From NCBI RefSeq assembly GCF_030815855.1, contig NZ_JAUSXG010000001.1, positions 124,001 through 188,000 of the forward strand: a stretch of 64,000 nucleotides of DNA, read 5' to 3'. Of this stretch, positions 8,647 through 17,447 are shown in pieces. This stretch comes from Variovorax paradoxus. Lineage in GTDB: Bacteria; Pseudomonadota; Gammaproteobacteria; Burkholderiales; Burkholderiaceae_C. Below the pieces are notes generated by a model, which saw only the letters and a program-made list of their open reading frames with translations, did no database searches and was not told where the DNA came from. Numbering within the stretch: position 1 is the stretch's first letter; each line of letters opens with the position of its first letter. A program made the translations under genes and the position numbers.

Positions 8647-9528
8647 GTGTCACAGCCCGCTTTCGACCTTCAAGCCACCATCTCGCGCCTGTTCGTCTAT
8701 CCCGTCAAGTCATGCGCGGGCGTGGAGCTTCCCGAGGTGCTGCTGACCGAAACCGGGCTCGAATTCGACCGCGCATGGATGGTGGTCGACGCCAACGGCG
8801 AGTTCGTCACGCAGCGGCAGCTGCCGCGCATGGCGCTGATCCAGCCGCAGATGAAGCAGATGGAAGTGGTGCTGCGCGCGCCGGGCATGCTGGCCCTGCA
8901 CCTCGCGTTCGACCGGGTCGAGAAGCCGGTGCGCGTGCGCGTCTGGAAAGACGAGGTGGCCGCCTACGACATGGGCGACATCGCCGCGCAGTGGTTCAGC
9001 GACTTTCTCTCCAAACCGGGCAAGCCGCAAACGCTGCGCCTGGTGCGCTTCGACCCCGAGCACAAGCGCCTGTCGAGCCTCCAATGGACCGACGGCATCG
9101 AGGCGGAGAACCAGTTCGCCGATGGCTATCCGCTGCTGGTCGCCAGCGAAGGGTCGCTGGCCGAGCTCAACGAGCGGCTGGCCGCCGCAGGCCACGATGC
9201 GGTCGGCATCGAGCGCTTCCGGCCGAACATCGTGCTGGCGGGCATCGAGTCGCACGACGAGGACCGTGTCGACGCGCTGCACATCGCCACGGGCGAAGGC
9301 GAGGCCGAGCTCCAGCCGGTCAAGCCCTGCACGCGTTGCCCGATTCCGGATATCGATCCGGCCACCGCCGTCAGCAGCCCCGAAGTCGGCGACATGCTGC
9401 GCACCTACCGCGCTGACGCACGTGTCGACGGCCGCATCACCTTCGGCATGAACTGCATCGTGCTGCAGGGGGTGGAGCACATGCTCAAGGTGGGGCAGGC
9501 CGTGGGCGCGAACTACCGGTTCGAATAA
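8647..9528 (+). CDS. MOSC-domain molybdenum-cofactor sulfurase-like protein
   Basis: A 293-residue protein with an N-terminal MOSC beta-barrel domain (about residues 10-120, starting ISRLFVYPVKSCAG) and a MOSC domain (about 140-280). The MOSC domain holds the conserved cysteine segment KPCTRCPIPDID, the likely carrier of sulfide for the molybdenum cofactor. Bacterial relatives (YcbX type) take part in reducing N-hydroxylated compounds or in handling Moco. The start is a GTG at 8647 with AAGGA nine bases upstream; the ATG at 8557 would give an arginine-rich leader and overlaps the divergent gene's start. The gene stands alone. Its end lies 13 bases from the end of rbsD on the other strand. Confidence 0.85.
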   Translation: MSQPAFDLQATISRLFVYPVKSCAGVELPEVLLTETGLEFDRAWMVVDANGEFVTQRQLPRMALIQPQMKQMEVVLRAPGMLALHLAFDRVEKPVRVRVWKDEVAAYDMGDIAAQWFSDFLSKPGKPQTLRLVRFDPEHKRLSSLQWTDGIEAENQFADGYPLLVASEGSLAELNERLAAAGHDAVGIERFRPNIVLAGIESHDEDRVDALHIATGEGEAELQPVKPCTRCPIPDIDPATAVSSPEVGDMLRTYRADARVDGRITFGMNCIVLQGVEHMLKVGQAVGANYRFE

Positions 9529-9541
9529 GAAAGGGCGTGCC

Positions 9542-9934
9542 TCAGAAGCTCACGCCGGCAATGAGCATGATGTTGGCGTAGGGCGTGCATTCGCCCGTGC
9601 GCACGATGGCACGTGCCTTCGCGCTGCGGCGCTTGAACTCTTCGTGGGACACGGTTTGCGGCGCAATGCCGAGCGATTGCGGGTACCAGGCGGGCAGGGC
9701 CTTGGCGCCGTTCAGCGCTTCGTCCGCGACCACGATGCTTTCGACCTGCATCTCCGAAAGAACAGCTTGAAGCACATCGGTGAGCAGCGGCACGCCGCGT
9801 GTCACCGCAAGATCGATGCGCTTTGGACCGTCCGGAATCGGCAAGCCCGCATCGCCGATCACCAGCATGTCGCCATGGCCCATCGAGGCGATGACCTGGG
9901 AGAGTTCGGCGTTCAGCAGGGCGGTACGTTTCAC
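9542..9934 (-). CDS. rbsD: D-ribose pyranase RbsD
   Basis: Interconverts the pyranose and furanose forms of D-ribose so that ribokinase receives its substrate. The 130-residue length is normal for the family. Family features include the N-terminal LNAELSQVIASMGHGD with the catalytic His in GHGD, the segment GDAGLPIPDG, and the C-terminal GECTPYANIML. The GTG start at 9934 lies inside the rbsK stop (GTGA, 9931-9934), so translation is coupled to rbsK. It is the last gene of the ribose operon. Confidence 0.93.
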   Translation of the reverse strand: MKRTALLNAELSQVIASMGHGDMLVIGDAGLPIPDGPKRIDLAVTRGVPLLTDVLQAVLSEMQVESIVVADEALNGAKALPAWYPQSLGIAPQTVSHEEFKRRSAKARAIVRTGECTPYANIMLIAGVSF

Positions 9935-10896
9935 AGGGCGATCCAGTCGGGAGGCAAGGGGCTCCGCAGCACGGCGTCGCGCTGCGGAATGGAGGGTTGG
10001 GCGCCGGGCTGCTGGATGCACAGCGCGGCCGCGCGGATGCCCAGGCGCACGGCGTCGTCGAACGATTGGCCTTCGCCCAGTGCAACAGCCAGCGCACCGA
10101 GAAAGGTGTCGCCCGCCGCGGTGGTGTCGACCGCCTGTACTTGCGGTGCGGGATGGTGGCGCGCCCCCTCGGTATCGATGGCCACGGCACCGCGCGCGCC
10201 GAGCGTGACGACCACGCGTGCGATGCCCCTGGCACGCAGGGCCTGGCCCGCCAGCGCCGCTTCCTGCGGGCTGTCGGCCGCCTGGCCGCACAGAGCCTGC
10301 GCCTCGATCTCGTTGACGACCAGTGTATCGATGCGTGGCCACAGCGGCTCGGCGATGGGCTGCACAGGCGAAGGGTTGAGCAGCACCTTGCAGCCTGCGT
10401 CATGTGCCACCGCGATGGCACGAGAAACCTGGTCGAGCGGCGTCTCGAACTGCGCCACCAGAAAGGCCGCGCCTTGCAGCTGTTGCCGCAGCACCGCCTC
10501 GTCGATCTCGACCTTCGCATTGGCGCCGGGGACGATCACGATGCGGTTTTGGCCGCCGTCTTCCACCAGGATCAGCGCCGTGCCGGTGGGCTCGGCAGCA
10601 TCGGTGCGCAGCGCAGCGGTGTCGATGCCGTCGCGCAACAGCGCTTCGCGCAGCGCCTGGCCGTGCGCATCGTTGCCGACACAGCCGATCATTCCGACCT
10701 GCCCGCCTTCGCGTGCGCAGCTCACGGCCTGGTTCGCTCCCTTGCCACCGGGAATGTGCGCGATCGAGTGCCCCAGCAAGGTTTCACCCGCGGACGGCGC
10801 ATGGGGTACGCGCAGCACGATGTCCATGTTCAGGCTGCCGAGCACCACGATGCGCGGCGGCTGCGGGGCGCCGGAAGAAGAAGGCTGCGAACTCAC
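9931..10896 (-). CDS. rbsK: ribokinase RbsK
   Basis: Phosphorylates D-ribose to ribose 5-phosphate with ATP in the cytoplasm. This 321-residue PfkB-family kinase has the N-terminal GSLNMDIV and GGKGANQAV substrate motifs and the C-terminal signature DTTAAGDTF, which carries the catalytic Asp. The GTG start at 10896 overlaps the rbsR stop (GTGA) and its own stop overlaps rbsD in the same way. This chain of four-base overlaps suggests near-stoichiometric translation of regulator, kinase and pyranase. Confidence 0.93.
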   Translation of the reverse strand: MSSQPSSSGAPQPPRIVVLGSLNMDIVLRVPHAPSAGETLLGHSIAHIPGGKGANQAVSCAREGGQVGMIGCVGNDAHGQALREALLRDGIDTAALRTDAAEPTGTALILVEDGGQNRIVIVPGANAKVEIDEAVLRQQLQGAAFLVAQFETPLDQVSRAIAVAHDAGCKVLLNPSPVQPIAEPLWPRIDTLVVNEIEAQALCGQAADSPQEAALAGQALRARGIARVVVTLGARGAVAIDTEGARHHPAPQVQAVDTTAAGDTFLGALAVALGEGQSFDDAVRLGIRAAALCIQQPGAQPSIPQRDAVLRSPLPPDWIAL

Positions 10897-11996
10897 GGGG
10901 TGCGGGACTTTCGGTTGGCGGTGGGGGGCGCTTCCGCCAAAAGCGCGGGCGACGAGGGCGCGGCCGCCTCGCGGAAGCTGGCATGCCGCGCCGTCGAAGC
11001 GCGCACGCGCAACTCGGGCTGCAGCACCACCTTGCGTGCATCGCGCCGCTTGCCGCTCACGCGCTCCAGCAGCATGTCGACCGCCAGTGCGCCGATGCGT
11101 TCCTTGGGCTGCGCCACGGTGGTGAGCGGCGGACTGGTGTAGGCCGAGAGCTCGATGTCGTCGAAGCCGACGATCGACAGGTCGTCGGGCACGTGCACGC
11201 CGCTCTCATGCGCGGCGCGCAAGGCGCCGATCGCCATCAGGTCGTTGCACACGAACACGGCCGAGGGCGCCTGCTCGGTGCGCAGAATGGCGTGCATCGC
11301 CTCGTAGCCGCCCTGGCTCGTGAAGCCGCCGCGCCACAGCAGCACATCGGCGTTCGCGATGTCGGGTGTGGCGCCGGCTTCGGCCAGCGCGATGCGCCAG
11401 CCCTCGATGCGCTGCTCGCTCGGCATCACGCCGGTGGGCCCGCCGATGCAGGCAATGCGCTTGTGGCCGAGCGACAGCAGGTGCCGCACCGCGAGCAGGC
11501 CGCCCTGCATGTGGGCGGTCTCCACCAGGTCGCAGGCCGGGTCGGCAATTTCGCGGTCGACCAGCACCGTGGGAATGCGCAGGCCGTGCAGCTGGGTGAC
11601 GAGCGAGTCGTCGTCGCCGGCGCCGGTCGACACCACGATCAGCCCGTCGATGCGGCGCTCGGCCAGCACCTGCAGGTAGACGCTCTGGCGGCGGGGCTCG
11701 TCGTCGGTGTTGCACAGCACCAGCGTGTAGCCGGCGCCGAAGCAGCGGTCTTCCACGATGCGCACGATCTCGGCAAAGTACGGGTTCGAGCTGTTCGGAA
11801 TCAGCATGCCGAGCGTCGAGGTGGTGTTGCTCTTCAGGCTGCGCGCCATGGCGTTGGGCACGTAGCCCAGTTCGCGAATCGCTTCTTCGACGCGCTCGCG
11901 GCCCTTGGCGCTCACGTGGCGCGTGTCGTTGACCACGTGCGAAACGGTGGTTACCGAAACCCCGGCGCGCAGCGCGACGTCCTTGATGGTGGCCAT
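10893..11996 (-). CDS. rbsR: LacI-family ribose operon repressor RbsR
   Basis: A 367-residue LacI/GalR regulator. The N-terminal helix-turn-helix is textbook (MATIKDVALRAGVSVTTVSH, then the hinge region ending NAMARSLKSN), followed by a periplasmic-binding-protein-like sensor domain. The ATG at 11996 gives the canonical MATIKDVA start; the frame continues far upstream but that is not coding. It sits inside the ribose operon between rbsC and rbsK, so it is probably autoregulated through the paired AAACGTTT operators ahead of rbsB. The C-terminal 25 residues are a Pro/Ala-rich extension beyond the family fold. Its ligand (ribose or ribose 5-phosphate) is inferred from the operon. Confidence 0.9.
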   Translation of the reverse strand: MATIKDVALRAGVSVTTVSHVVNDTRHVSAKGRERVEEAIRELGYVPNAMARSLKSNTTSTLGMLIPNSSNPYFAEIVRIVEDRCFGAGYTLVLCNTDDEPRRQSVYLQVLAERRIDGLIVVSTGAGDDDSLVTQLHGLRIPTVLVDREIADPACDLVETAHMQGGLLAVRHLLSLGHKRIACIGGPTGVMPSEQRIEGWRIALAEAGATPDIANADVLLWRGGFTSQGGYEAMHAILRTEQAPSAVFVCNDLMAIGALRAAHESGVHVPDDLSIVGFDDIELSAYTSPPLTTVAQPKERIGALAVDMLLERVSGKRRDARKVVLQPELRVRASTARHASFREAAAPSSPALLAEAPPTANRKSRTP

Positions 11997-12022
11997 GGCG
12001 TGTTCTCCCTTTTTTTGCGGCT

Positions 12023-13006
12023 TTAGGTCAGGCGGCGATCGGCCCGGCGCTGGCGCAAGGTGTCGATGATCACCGCAACCACGATCACCGCGCCGGTGAT
12101 GATGCGTTTGCTCGGCTCGCTGGCACCCACCTGTGCGAGGCCGGCCTCGAGCACCGCGATGATCAGCACGCCGAAAAAGGTGTTGACCACCGAGCCGCGC
12201 CCGCCCATGAGGCTGGTGCCGCCGATGACCACGGCCGCGATCACCTGCAGTTCGATGCCGACGCCCGCATTGGGGTCGGCCGCTTCGAGCCGCGCCGACT
12301 GCATCAGCCCCGCGAGCCCGGCCAGGAGACCGGTAGCGGCGAACACGATGATGCGGATCGGCCGCGGGTCGATGCCCGCGAGCCGCATGGCTTCTTCGTT
12401 GGTGCCGATGCCCACCACATGCCGGCCGAAGACCGTGCGCGTGAGCACCAGCTGGCCGACGACCACCAGCACCACCGCGAGCACGAAGGCGGCGGAGATG
12501 CCGCCGACCCAGGGTGCGGCCAGGCCCGAAATGGCGTCGCCCACGTACTGCGTGCGCGAATCGGTCACCAGGTAGGCGCCGCCGCGCACCGCTTCGAGCA
12601 TGCCCAGCGAGACGATGAAGCTCGGCAGCCGCCATGCGACCGATACGGCGCCCGTCACGGTGCCGCACACCAGCCCGGTCGCGAGGCCGAGGGCCGCGGC
12701 CACCGGCACCGACAGCTTCCACTCGAGGATGGCTGCGGCGGTCACCGCGGCGCTGAGGGCCAGCACCGAGCCCACCGAGAGATCGATGCCCGCGATGATC
12801 AGCACGAAGGTCATGCCGACGGCCATGACCGCCAGCGCGGGGATTTCGTTGGCAATGGAAATGAAGGTTTCGCGCGTGAAGAAGTATTCGCTCAGCGTGC
12901 CGAAGAGCGCGACCATGCCCACGAGCACGATCGTCAGGCCGAGGTAAGTGCCCAGTTGGCCCTTCAGAGCGGAGGGCGGGGCGGATGTGGCAGCGGCTGC
13001 GTTCAT
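12023..13006 (-). CDS. rbsC: ribose ABC transporter permease RbsC
   Basis: The membrane permease of a CUT2-type sugar importer. The 327 residues are largely hydrophobic, with eight to ten predicted membrane spans. Family motifs include IPALAVMAVGMTFVLI with GIDLSVGSV, and the late loop VIGGTSLMGGRGSV that contacts the ATPase. Its ATG at 13006 lies within the rbsA stop (ATGA, 13003-13006), so the two subunits are translationally coupled. Substrate is assigned as ribose because rbsK and rbsD follow in the same operon. Permease sequence alone would not separate ribose from xylose or other pentoses. Confidence 0.9.
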   Translation of the reverse strand: MNAAAATSAPPSALKGQLGTYLGLTIVLVGMVALFGTLSEYFFTRETFISIANEIPALAVMAVGMTFVLIIAGIDLSVGSVLALSAAVTAAAILEWKLSVPVAAALGLATGLVCGTVTGAVSVAWRLPSFIVSLGMLEAVRGGAYLVTDSRTQYVGDAISGLAAPWVGGISAAFVLAVVLVVVGQLVLTRTVFGRHVVGIGTNEEAMRLAGIDPRPIRIIVFAATGLLAGLAGLMQSARLEAADPNAGVGIELQVIAAVVIGGTSLMGGRGSVVNTFFGVLIIAVLEAGLAQVGASEPSKRIITGAVIVVAVIIDTLRQRRADRRLT

Positions 13007-14643
13007 GGTGTGTCGGCGGAGGCCGGTTGGGCCGTATTCGAATCGGAAGTGGCGGGTTCCGCCGCCAGGGGCGTCGGGATCGCCGATGAGGTGGCGCGTC
13101 CCGCCGCGTCGCTGAATGCGGCGGCGAGCAGCGATTGCTCGCTCCACTGGCCGCGCTCGAACACCGCGACCAGCCGGCCGGCGCTCATCACGCCGATGCG
13201 GTCGCACATGGCCATCAGCTCGCGCAGGTCGCTCGACACCATCAAGAGCGCCTTGCCGGCGTCGGTCATGCGGTCGAGTTCGGCATACAGATCGGCGCGC
13301 GCACCGACGTCCACGCCGCGCGTGGGCTCGTCGAGCAGCAGCACCTTGCATTCGCGGTGCAGCCAGCGCGCGAACACCACCTTCTGCTGGTTGCCGCCGC
13401 TCAGCGTGGCCACCGGCTGCTCGATGCTGCGCGAGCGGATGCGCAGCAGCTCGACGAGCCGCCTGGCAATGCTGCGCTCCTTCGCGCGCTGCAGCCAACC
13501 GGCGTGCGAGATGGCGCCCAGGTCGCTCAGCGTCGCGTTGACGCGAATCGGTTGCGTGAGCAGCAGCCCTTGCGACTTGCGGTCTTCGGTCACCAGGCCG
13601 ATGCCGGCGCGGATGGCCTGCATCGGCGAGCGCCAGCCTTTGCGGGCGTGCTGCACCGGCTGCGTGGCGGCGATGCCGTCGTAGAGAAGAATGTCGCCGC
13701 GGTCCGCACGGTCGGCGCCGAACAGCAGCCGCACGAGTTCGGTCCGCCCGGAGCCGACCAGGCCGGCCAGCCCCATGACTTCGCCCGCGTGCAGATCGAT
13801 GTCGACATCGCGCACGGCCTGCGCCCGGCCGATGCCGCGCGCACTCAGCAGCACCGGACCGGCCACACGGCGGTCGCGGCCCTCGTGCTCGTGCACCGCG
13901 CGGCCGACCATGCGCTGCACCAGTTCGGATTCGCGCACACCGGCCATGGCGCGCACGTCCACCAGCCGGCCATCGCGCAGCACTGCCACGCGGTCGGCAA
14001 TGCGCTGCAGCTCTTCGAGACGGTGTGACACATAGACGATGGCCACGCCGCGCGCCTTCAGCAGGTCGATCTGCTCGAAGAGGTGTGCGGTTTCGCGCGG
14101 CGTGAGCATGGCGGTGGGCTCGTCGAGCACCAGCACGCGCGTGTCGTCCTGCAGGTTGCGCGCAATCTCGACCATCTGCTGCTGGCCGATGCCCAGCCGC
14201 GCCACGGGCGTGGCCGGGTCGATGTTCTGCATGCCGATCTTGGCGAGCTGACGCGCAGCCAGTTCGTGCAGCTTGCCGCGACGGATCCAGCCAGTCTGGT
14301 TGGGCAGCCGGTCGAGCAGCAGGTTCTCGGCCACCGACAGCGTGTTGACCAGCCCCAGCTCCTGCATGACCATGCGCACGCCCAGGCGCTCGGCATCGCG
14401 GCGCGATGCGGGCTCGAACGCCGCGCCGCCCAGCAGCATCCGACCGCGCGTCGGCTGCACCAGGCCGCAGACGATCTTCGACAGCGTGCTCTTGCCGGCA
14501 CCGTTCTCGCCCGTAAGCGCGAGCACCTCGCCGGCGTGCAGGACCAGGGAGACGTCGTCGAGCACCGTCGCCGCGTAATCCTTGCCGAGCGCGCTCAGCG
14601 AGAGCACGGGCGTACTGCGATGTGCGTCAGTCACGCTGACCAC
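13003..14643 (-). CDS. rbsA: ribose ABC transporter ATP-binding protein RbsA
   Basis: A 546-residue protein made of two fused ABC ATPase domains, as is usual for CUT2 sugar importers. The first half has Walker A GENGAGKST and Walker B VLVLDEPTA. In the second, Walker A is degenerate (GLVGSGRTE), while the signature LSGGNQQK and Walker B LLLDEPTRG are intact. A Pro/Ala/Ser-rich tail of about 30 residues is extra. The GTG at 14643 gives the longest form. A second GTG at 14634 has a better spaced GAGG ribosome site and may be the true start. The gene is separated from rbsB by about 110 bases that contain a family-specific intergenic repeat. Confidence 0.92.
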   Translation of the reverse strand: MVSVTDAHRSTPVLSLSALGKDYAATVLDDVSLVLHAGEVLALTGENGAGKSTLSKIVCGLVQPTRGRMLLGGAAFEPASRRDAERLGVRMVMQELGLVNTLSVAENLLLDRLPNQTGWIRRGKLHELAARQLAKIGMQNIDPATPVARLGIGQQQMVEIARNLQDDTRVLVLDEPTAMLTPRETAHLFEQIDLLKARGVAIVYVSHRLEELQRIADRVAVLRDGRLVDVRAMAGVRESELVQRMVGRAVHEHEGRDRRVAGPVLLSARGIGRAQAVRDVDIDLHAGEVMGLAGLVGSGRTELVRLLFGADRADRGDILLYDGIAATQPVQHARKGWRSPMQAIRAGIGLVTEDRKSQGLLLTQPIRVNATLSDLGAISHAGWLQRAKERSIARRLVELLRIRSRSIEQPVATLSGGNQQKVVFARWLHRECKVLLLDEPTRGVDVGARADLYAELDRMTDAGKALLMVSSDLRELMAMCDRIGVMSAGRLVAVFERGQWSEQSLLAAAFSDAAGRATSSAIPTPLAAEPATSDSNTAQPASADTP

Positions 14644-14660
14644 CTCATTCCAGAAACACC

Positions 14661-14752
14661 GAGGAACCGGCTTCGCCGGGCCTCAGGTGTTGCCCCCGGT
14701 AGGGGGTTGGCGAAGCGACACGAAGTGCGCGAAGACTGGGGGCGAGCAACAT
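14661..14752 (-). repeat. intergenic repeat element between rbsB and rbsA
   Basis: The gap between rbsB and rbsA, read on the minus strand, contains GCACTTCGTGT, then a C5/G5 inverted repeat (CCCCCTACCGGGGG) and a GGCCCGGCG segment. The same order of blocks occurs on the plus strand at 37,329-37,405 between pyrR and pyrB. The match shows a dispersed intergenic element rather than operon-specific sequence. It may form a hairpin that lowers expression of downstream genes relative to rbsB, which is inference. Confidence 0.6.
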
Positions 14753-15706
14753 TTATTTGGACGACTTGGTGACCAGCACCACGTCGGTCTTCACTTCGGC
14801 GGGCATGCTCGACTGCGGCTTCTTCTCGGCCAGCGCCTTTAGCGCGGTCTCGATGCCGAACACCGCCTGCTTGGCGGCGAACTGGTCGGCGGTGGCAAGC
14901 ACGCGGCCGTCCTTGAGCATCGGCTTGATGGCGCCGATGTTGTCGTAGCCCACCACCAGCACCTTGCCGGTCTTGCCCGCGGCCTTGACGGCGGCCACGG
15001 CACCGAGCGCCATGCTGTCGTTGCCCGCGAGCAGCGCCTTGAGGTCGGGGTGCTCGCGCATCATGCCGGCGGCCACCGTGTTGCCCTTGTCGATTTCCCA
15101 CTGGCCGGACTGCACGCCCACCACCGTCACATTGGCGGCCTTCATGGCGTCCTGGTAGCCGAGGGTGCGCTGCTGCGCATTGAAGGTGGTCGAAACGCCT
15201 TCGATGATGCCGACCTTGTCGCCGGCCTTCAGGCTCTTGGCGAGCTCGTCGCCGACCAGCTTCGCGCCGGCACGGTTGTCGGGACCGACGAAAGGCACCT
15301 GGATGCCCTTTTCCTTCAGCGCGGCGGCGTCGAACTGGTTGTCGATGTTGACCACCAGGATGCCGCGGTCGATGGCAGCCTTGACCACCGGCACCAGCGC
15401 CTTCGAATCGGCCGGCGCAATGACCAGCGCATTGATCTTCTGCGCCATCATCTGCTCGACCATCTTGATCTGGGCGGCCGTGTCGGTCTCGTCCTTGATG
15501 CCATTGGCCACCAGCGTGTACTCCGAGGCATGCGCTTTCTGGTGCGCCTTGGCGCCGTCTTCCATGGTGCGGAAGAACTCGTTGGCCAGCGACTTCATGA
15601 CCAGCGCGACCTTCGGCTTTTCTTGTGCCAGGGCGGGCGAGGCGGCAAGGGCGCCCAGCAACGTCAGTGCGGCTGCGCTTTGCAGCGTACGGCGGGTGAA
15701 CTTCAT
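14753..15706 (-). CDS. rbsB: periplasmic ribose-binding protein RbsB
   Basis: The substrate-binding protein of the ribose importer. It has 317 residues with a clear signal peptide (MKFTRR, a hydrophobic core, and cleavage after ALA near residue 27). The mature part is a type I periplasmic-binding fold with VALVMKSLANEFF at its start, the ALVIAPADSKALVP hinge region and VVGYDNIGAI near the end. The start at 15706 was chosen over the longer frame to 15769 because it begins the signal peptide directly. It is the first gene of the operon, and the double LacI-type operator lies 66 bases upstream. Confidence 0.92.
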   Translation of the reverse strand: MKFTRRTLQSAAALTLLGALAASPALAQEKPKVALVMKSLANEFFRTMEDGAKAHQKAHASEYTLVANGIKDETDTAAQIKMVEQMMAQKINALVIAPADSKALVPVVKAAIDRGILVVNIDNQFDAAALKEKGIQVPFVGPDNRAGAKLVGDELAKSLKAGDKVGIIEGVSTTFNAQQRTLGYQDAMKAANVTVVGVQSGQWEIDKGNTVAAGMMREHPDLKALLAGNDSMALGAVAAVKAAGKTGKVLVVGYDNIGAIKPMLKDGRVLATADQFAAKQAVFGIETALKALAEKKPQSSMPAEVKTDVVLVTKSSK

Positions 15707-15771
15707 GGGTGTGTCTCCTGAGGGGTTGAGCGATGCGCCGGTCTGTGCCGGGGTGCCGATGTTACCCATCG

Positions 15772-15794
15772 AAAACGTTTGCGCAAACGTTTGC
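15772..15794. promoter_or_regulatory. double LacI-type operator ahead of rbsB
   Basis: Two copies of AAACGTTT with their central CG steps at 15776/15777 and 15788/15789, exactly 12 bp apart. Together they form a perfect 20-bp palindrome at 15773-15792. The right-hand copy sits in its own perfect GCAAACGTTTGC palindrome. This matches the half-site pattern of LacI/PurR/RbsR regulators, with RbsR (10893-11996) the obvious binder. The site is between rbsB and the divergent ychF. Confidence 0.8.
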
Positions 15795-15903
15795 TAATCG
15801 GGTGTAACCCTGACGCGTCGCCGTTTTCACGCGCTCCGGAGCCCGCAAAAGCGCGGGGAGAAGCACGTCCTCTAAAATCCTTGGTTACCCAAGAGGACCC
15901 CCC

Positions 15904-16995
15904 ATGAGTTTGCAATGCGGCATCGTCGGCCTGCCCAACGTCGGTAAATCCACCCTTTTCAATGCGTTGACCAAGGCCGGCATCGCAGCGGAAAACTATC
16001 CGTTCTGCACCATCGAGCCCAACGTGGGCGTGGTGGAAGTGCCCGATCCGCGGCTCGCCCAGCTCAGCGAGATCGTCAAGCCCGAGCGCGTGGTGCCGGC
16101 CATCGTCGAGTTCGTCGATATCGCTGGCCTCGTGGCCGGCGCCAGCACGGGCGAGGGCCTGGGCAACAAGTTCCTCGCGCACATCCGCGAAACCGACGCC
16201 ACGGTCAACGTGGTGCGCTGCTTCGACGACGAAAACGTGATCCACGTGGCCGGCAAGGTCGACCCGATCTCCGATATCGAAGTGATCCAGACCGAACTCT
16301 GCCTGGCCGACCTGGCCACGGTCGAGAAGGCGCTGCACCGCCACACCAAGGTGGCCCGTTCGGGCGACAAGGACGCGCAGAAGCTCGTCGGCCTGCTCGA
16401 GCGCTGCCAGGCGGCGCTGAACGAGAACACACCGGTGCGCGCGCTCGAGTTCACGAAGGAAGAGCAGCCGCTGGTGAAGTCGTTCACGCTCATCACCGCC
16501 AAGCCCGCGATGTTCGTCGGCAACGTGGCCGAAGACGGCTTCGAGAACAACCCCTACCTCGACCGCCTGCGCGAATACGCGGCCAAGCAAGGCGCGCCCG
16601 TGGTCGCCATCTGCGCCAAGATCGAAGCCGAACTTGCCGAGATGGACGACGAGGACAAGAAGATGTTCCTCGCCGAAATCGGCCAGGACGAGCCCGGCCT
16701 GAACCGCCTGATCCGCGCGGCCTACAAGCTGCTGGGCCTGCAGACCTACTTCACCGCCGGCGTGAAGGAAGTGCGCGCCTGGACCATCCACATCGGCGAC
16801 ACCGGCCCGCAAGCCGCCGGCGTGATTCACGGCGACTTCGAAAAGGGCTACATCCGCGCCCAGACCATCGCTTTCGACGACTACATCGCCTACAAGGGCG
16901 AACAGGGCGCCAAGGACGCGGGCAAGATGCGTTCGGAAGGCAAGGAATACGTCGTCAAGGACGGCGACGTGATGAACTTCCTGTTCAGCTCCTGA
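15904..16995 (+). CDS. ychF: redox-regulated ATPase YchF
   Basis: An Obg-like P-loop ATPase bound to ribosomes and linked to stress response. The 363-residue length and conservation are typical. The Walker A is GLPNVGKST (residues 9-17), and the G3 region is [21 protein letters not shown]. The G4 motif does not read NKxD, consistent with ATP preference in this family. The C-terminal TGS domain starts near residue 278 ([17 protein letters not shown]). The ATG follows AGAGGA. It stands alone, divergent from rbsB. Confidence 0.95.
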   Translation: MSLQCGIVGLPNVGKSTLFNALTKAGIAAENYPFCTIEPNVGVVEVPDPRLAQLSEIVKPERVVPAIVEFVDIAGLVAGASTGEGLGNKFLAHIRETDATVNVVRCFDDENVIHVAGKVDPISDIEVIQTELCLADLATVEKALHRHTKVARSGDKDAQKLVGLLERCQAALNENTPVRALEFTKEEQPLVKSFTLITAKPAMFVGNVAEDGFENNPYLDRLREYAAKQGAPVVAICAKIEAELAEMDDEDKKMFLAEIGQDEPGLNRLIRAAYKLLGLQTYFTAGVKEVRAWTIHIGDTGPQAAGVIHGDFEKGYIRAQTIAFDDYIAYKGEQGAKDAGKMRSEGKEYVVKDGDVMNFLFSS

Positions 16996-17158
16996 GACTC
17001 CATCGGCTTCCAATCGGCGCTTGCAGGCGATGTAGCTCCGGCCATCTTCTGGCATGCTCCGCTGCAAAGAGGAGGTCGGATGCGGAGAGTCAAGAACATC
17101 GGCATGAATCGCGTGCGGGACGGGCGGGCGCCGAGCCGGACAACACCCGGAGCCTGCC

Positions 17159-17402
17159 ATGACCGCCGGTGAATTCCTGCTCTACCAGACGGAGGATGGC
17201 CGCACTCGCGTGGAGTGCCGCTTCGCCGATGAGACGCTCTGGCTCTCGCAGGCGGGCATGGCCGCGCTGTTCCAGACCAGCAAGCAAAACGTCGCCAAAC
17301 ACCTGAAGGCCATCTTTGCGGAAGGCGAACTGGACGCCGATTCAGTTGTCAACCAGTGGTTGACAACTGCCGCCGATGCCAAGGCGTACGGGTGGCGCAC
17401 AA
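17159..17402 (+). pseudogene. 5' fragment of a RhuM-family gene
   Basis: The first 75 or so residues (EFLLYQTEDGRTRVECRF, then ETLWLSQAGMAALFQTSKQN and VVNQWLTTAADAKAY) match the beginning of the RhuM/virulence-protein family found on genomic islands. In the full family the next segment is a conserved HYNLDAI-type motif over another 200-250 residues. Here the similarity stops near 17,400, and the frame then runs through the GST gene as noise. This is therefore a 3'-truncated remnant. It may still be translated as a short peptide. An internal direct repeat (GTTGTCAACCAGTGGTTGACAAC is an inverted repeat around 17,346-17,368) lies near the break. Confidence 0.7.
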
Positions 17403-17447
17403 CTGATATCGAAAACTCCAGCAACCACTCGCAACTGCTCAATTCAC

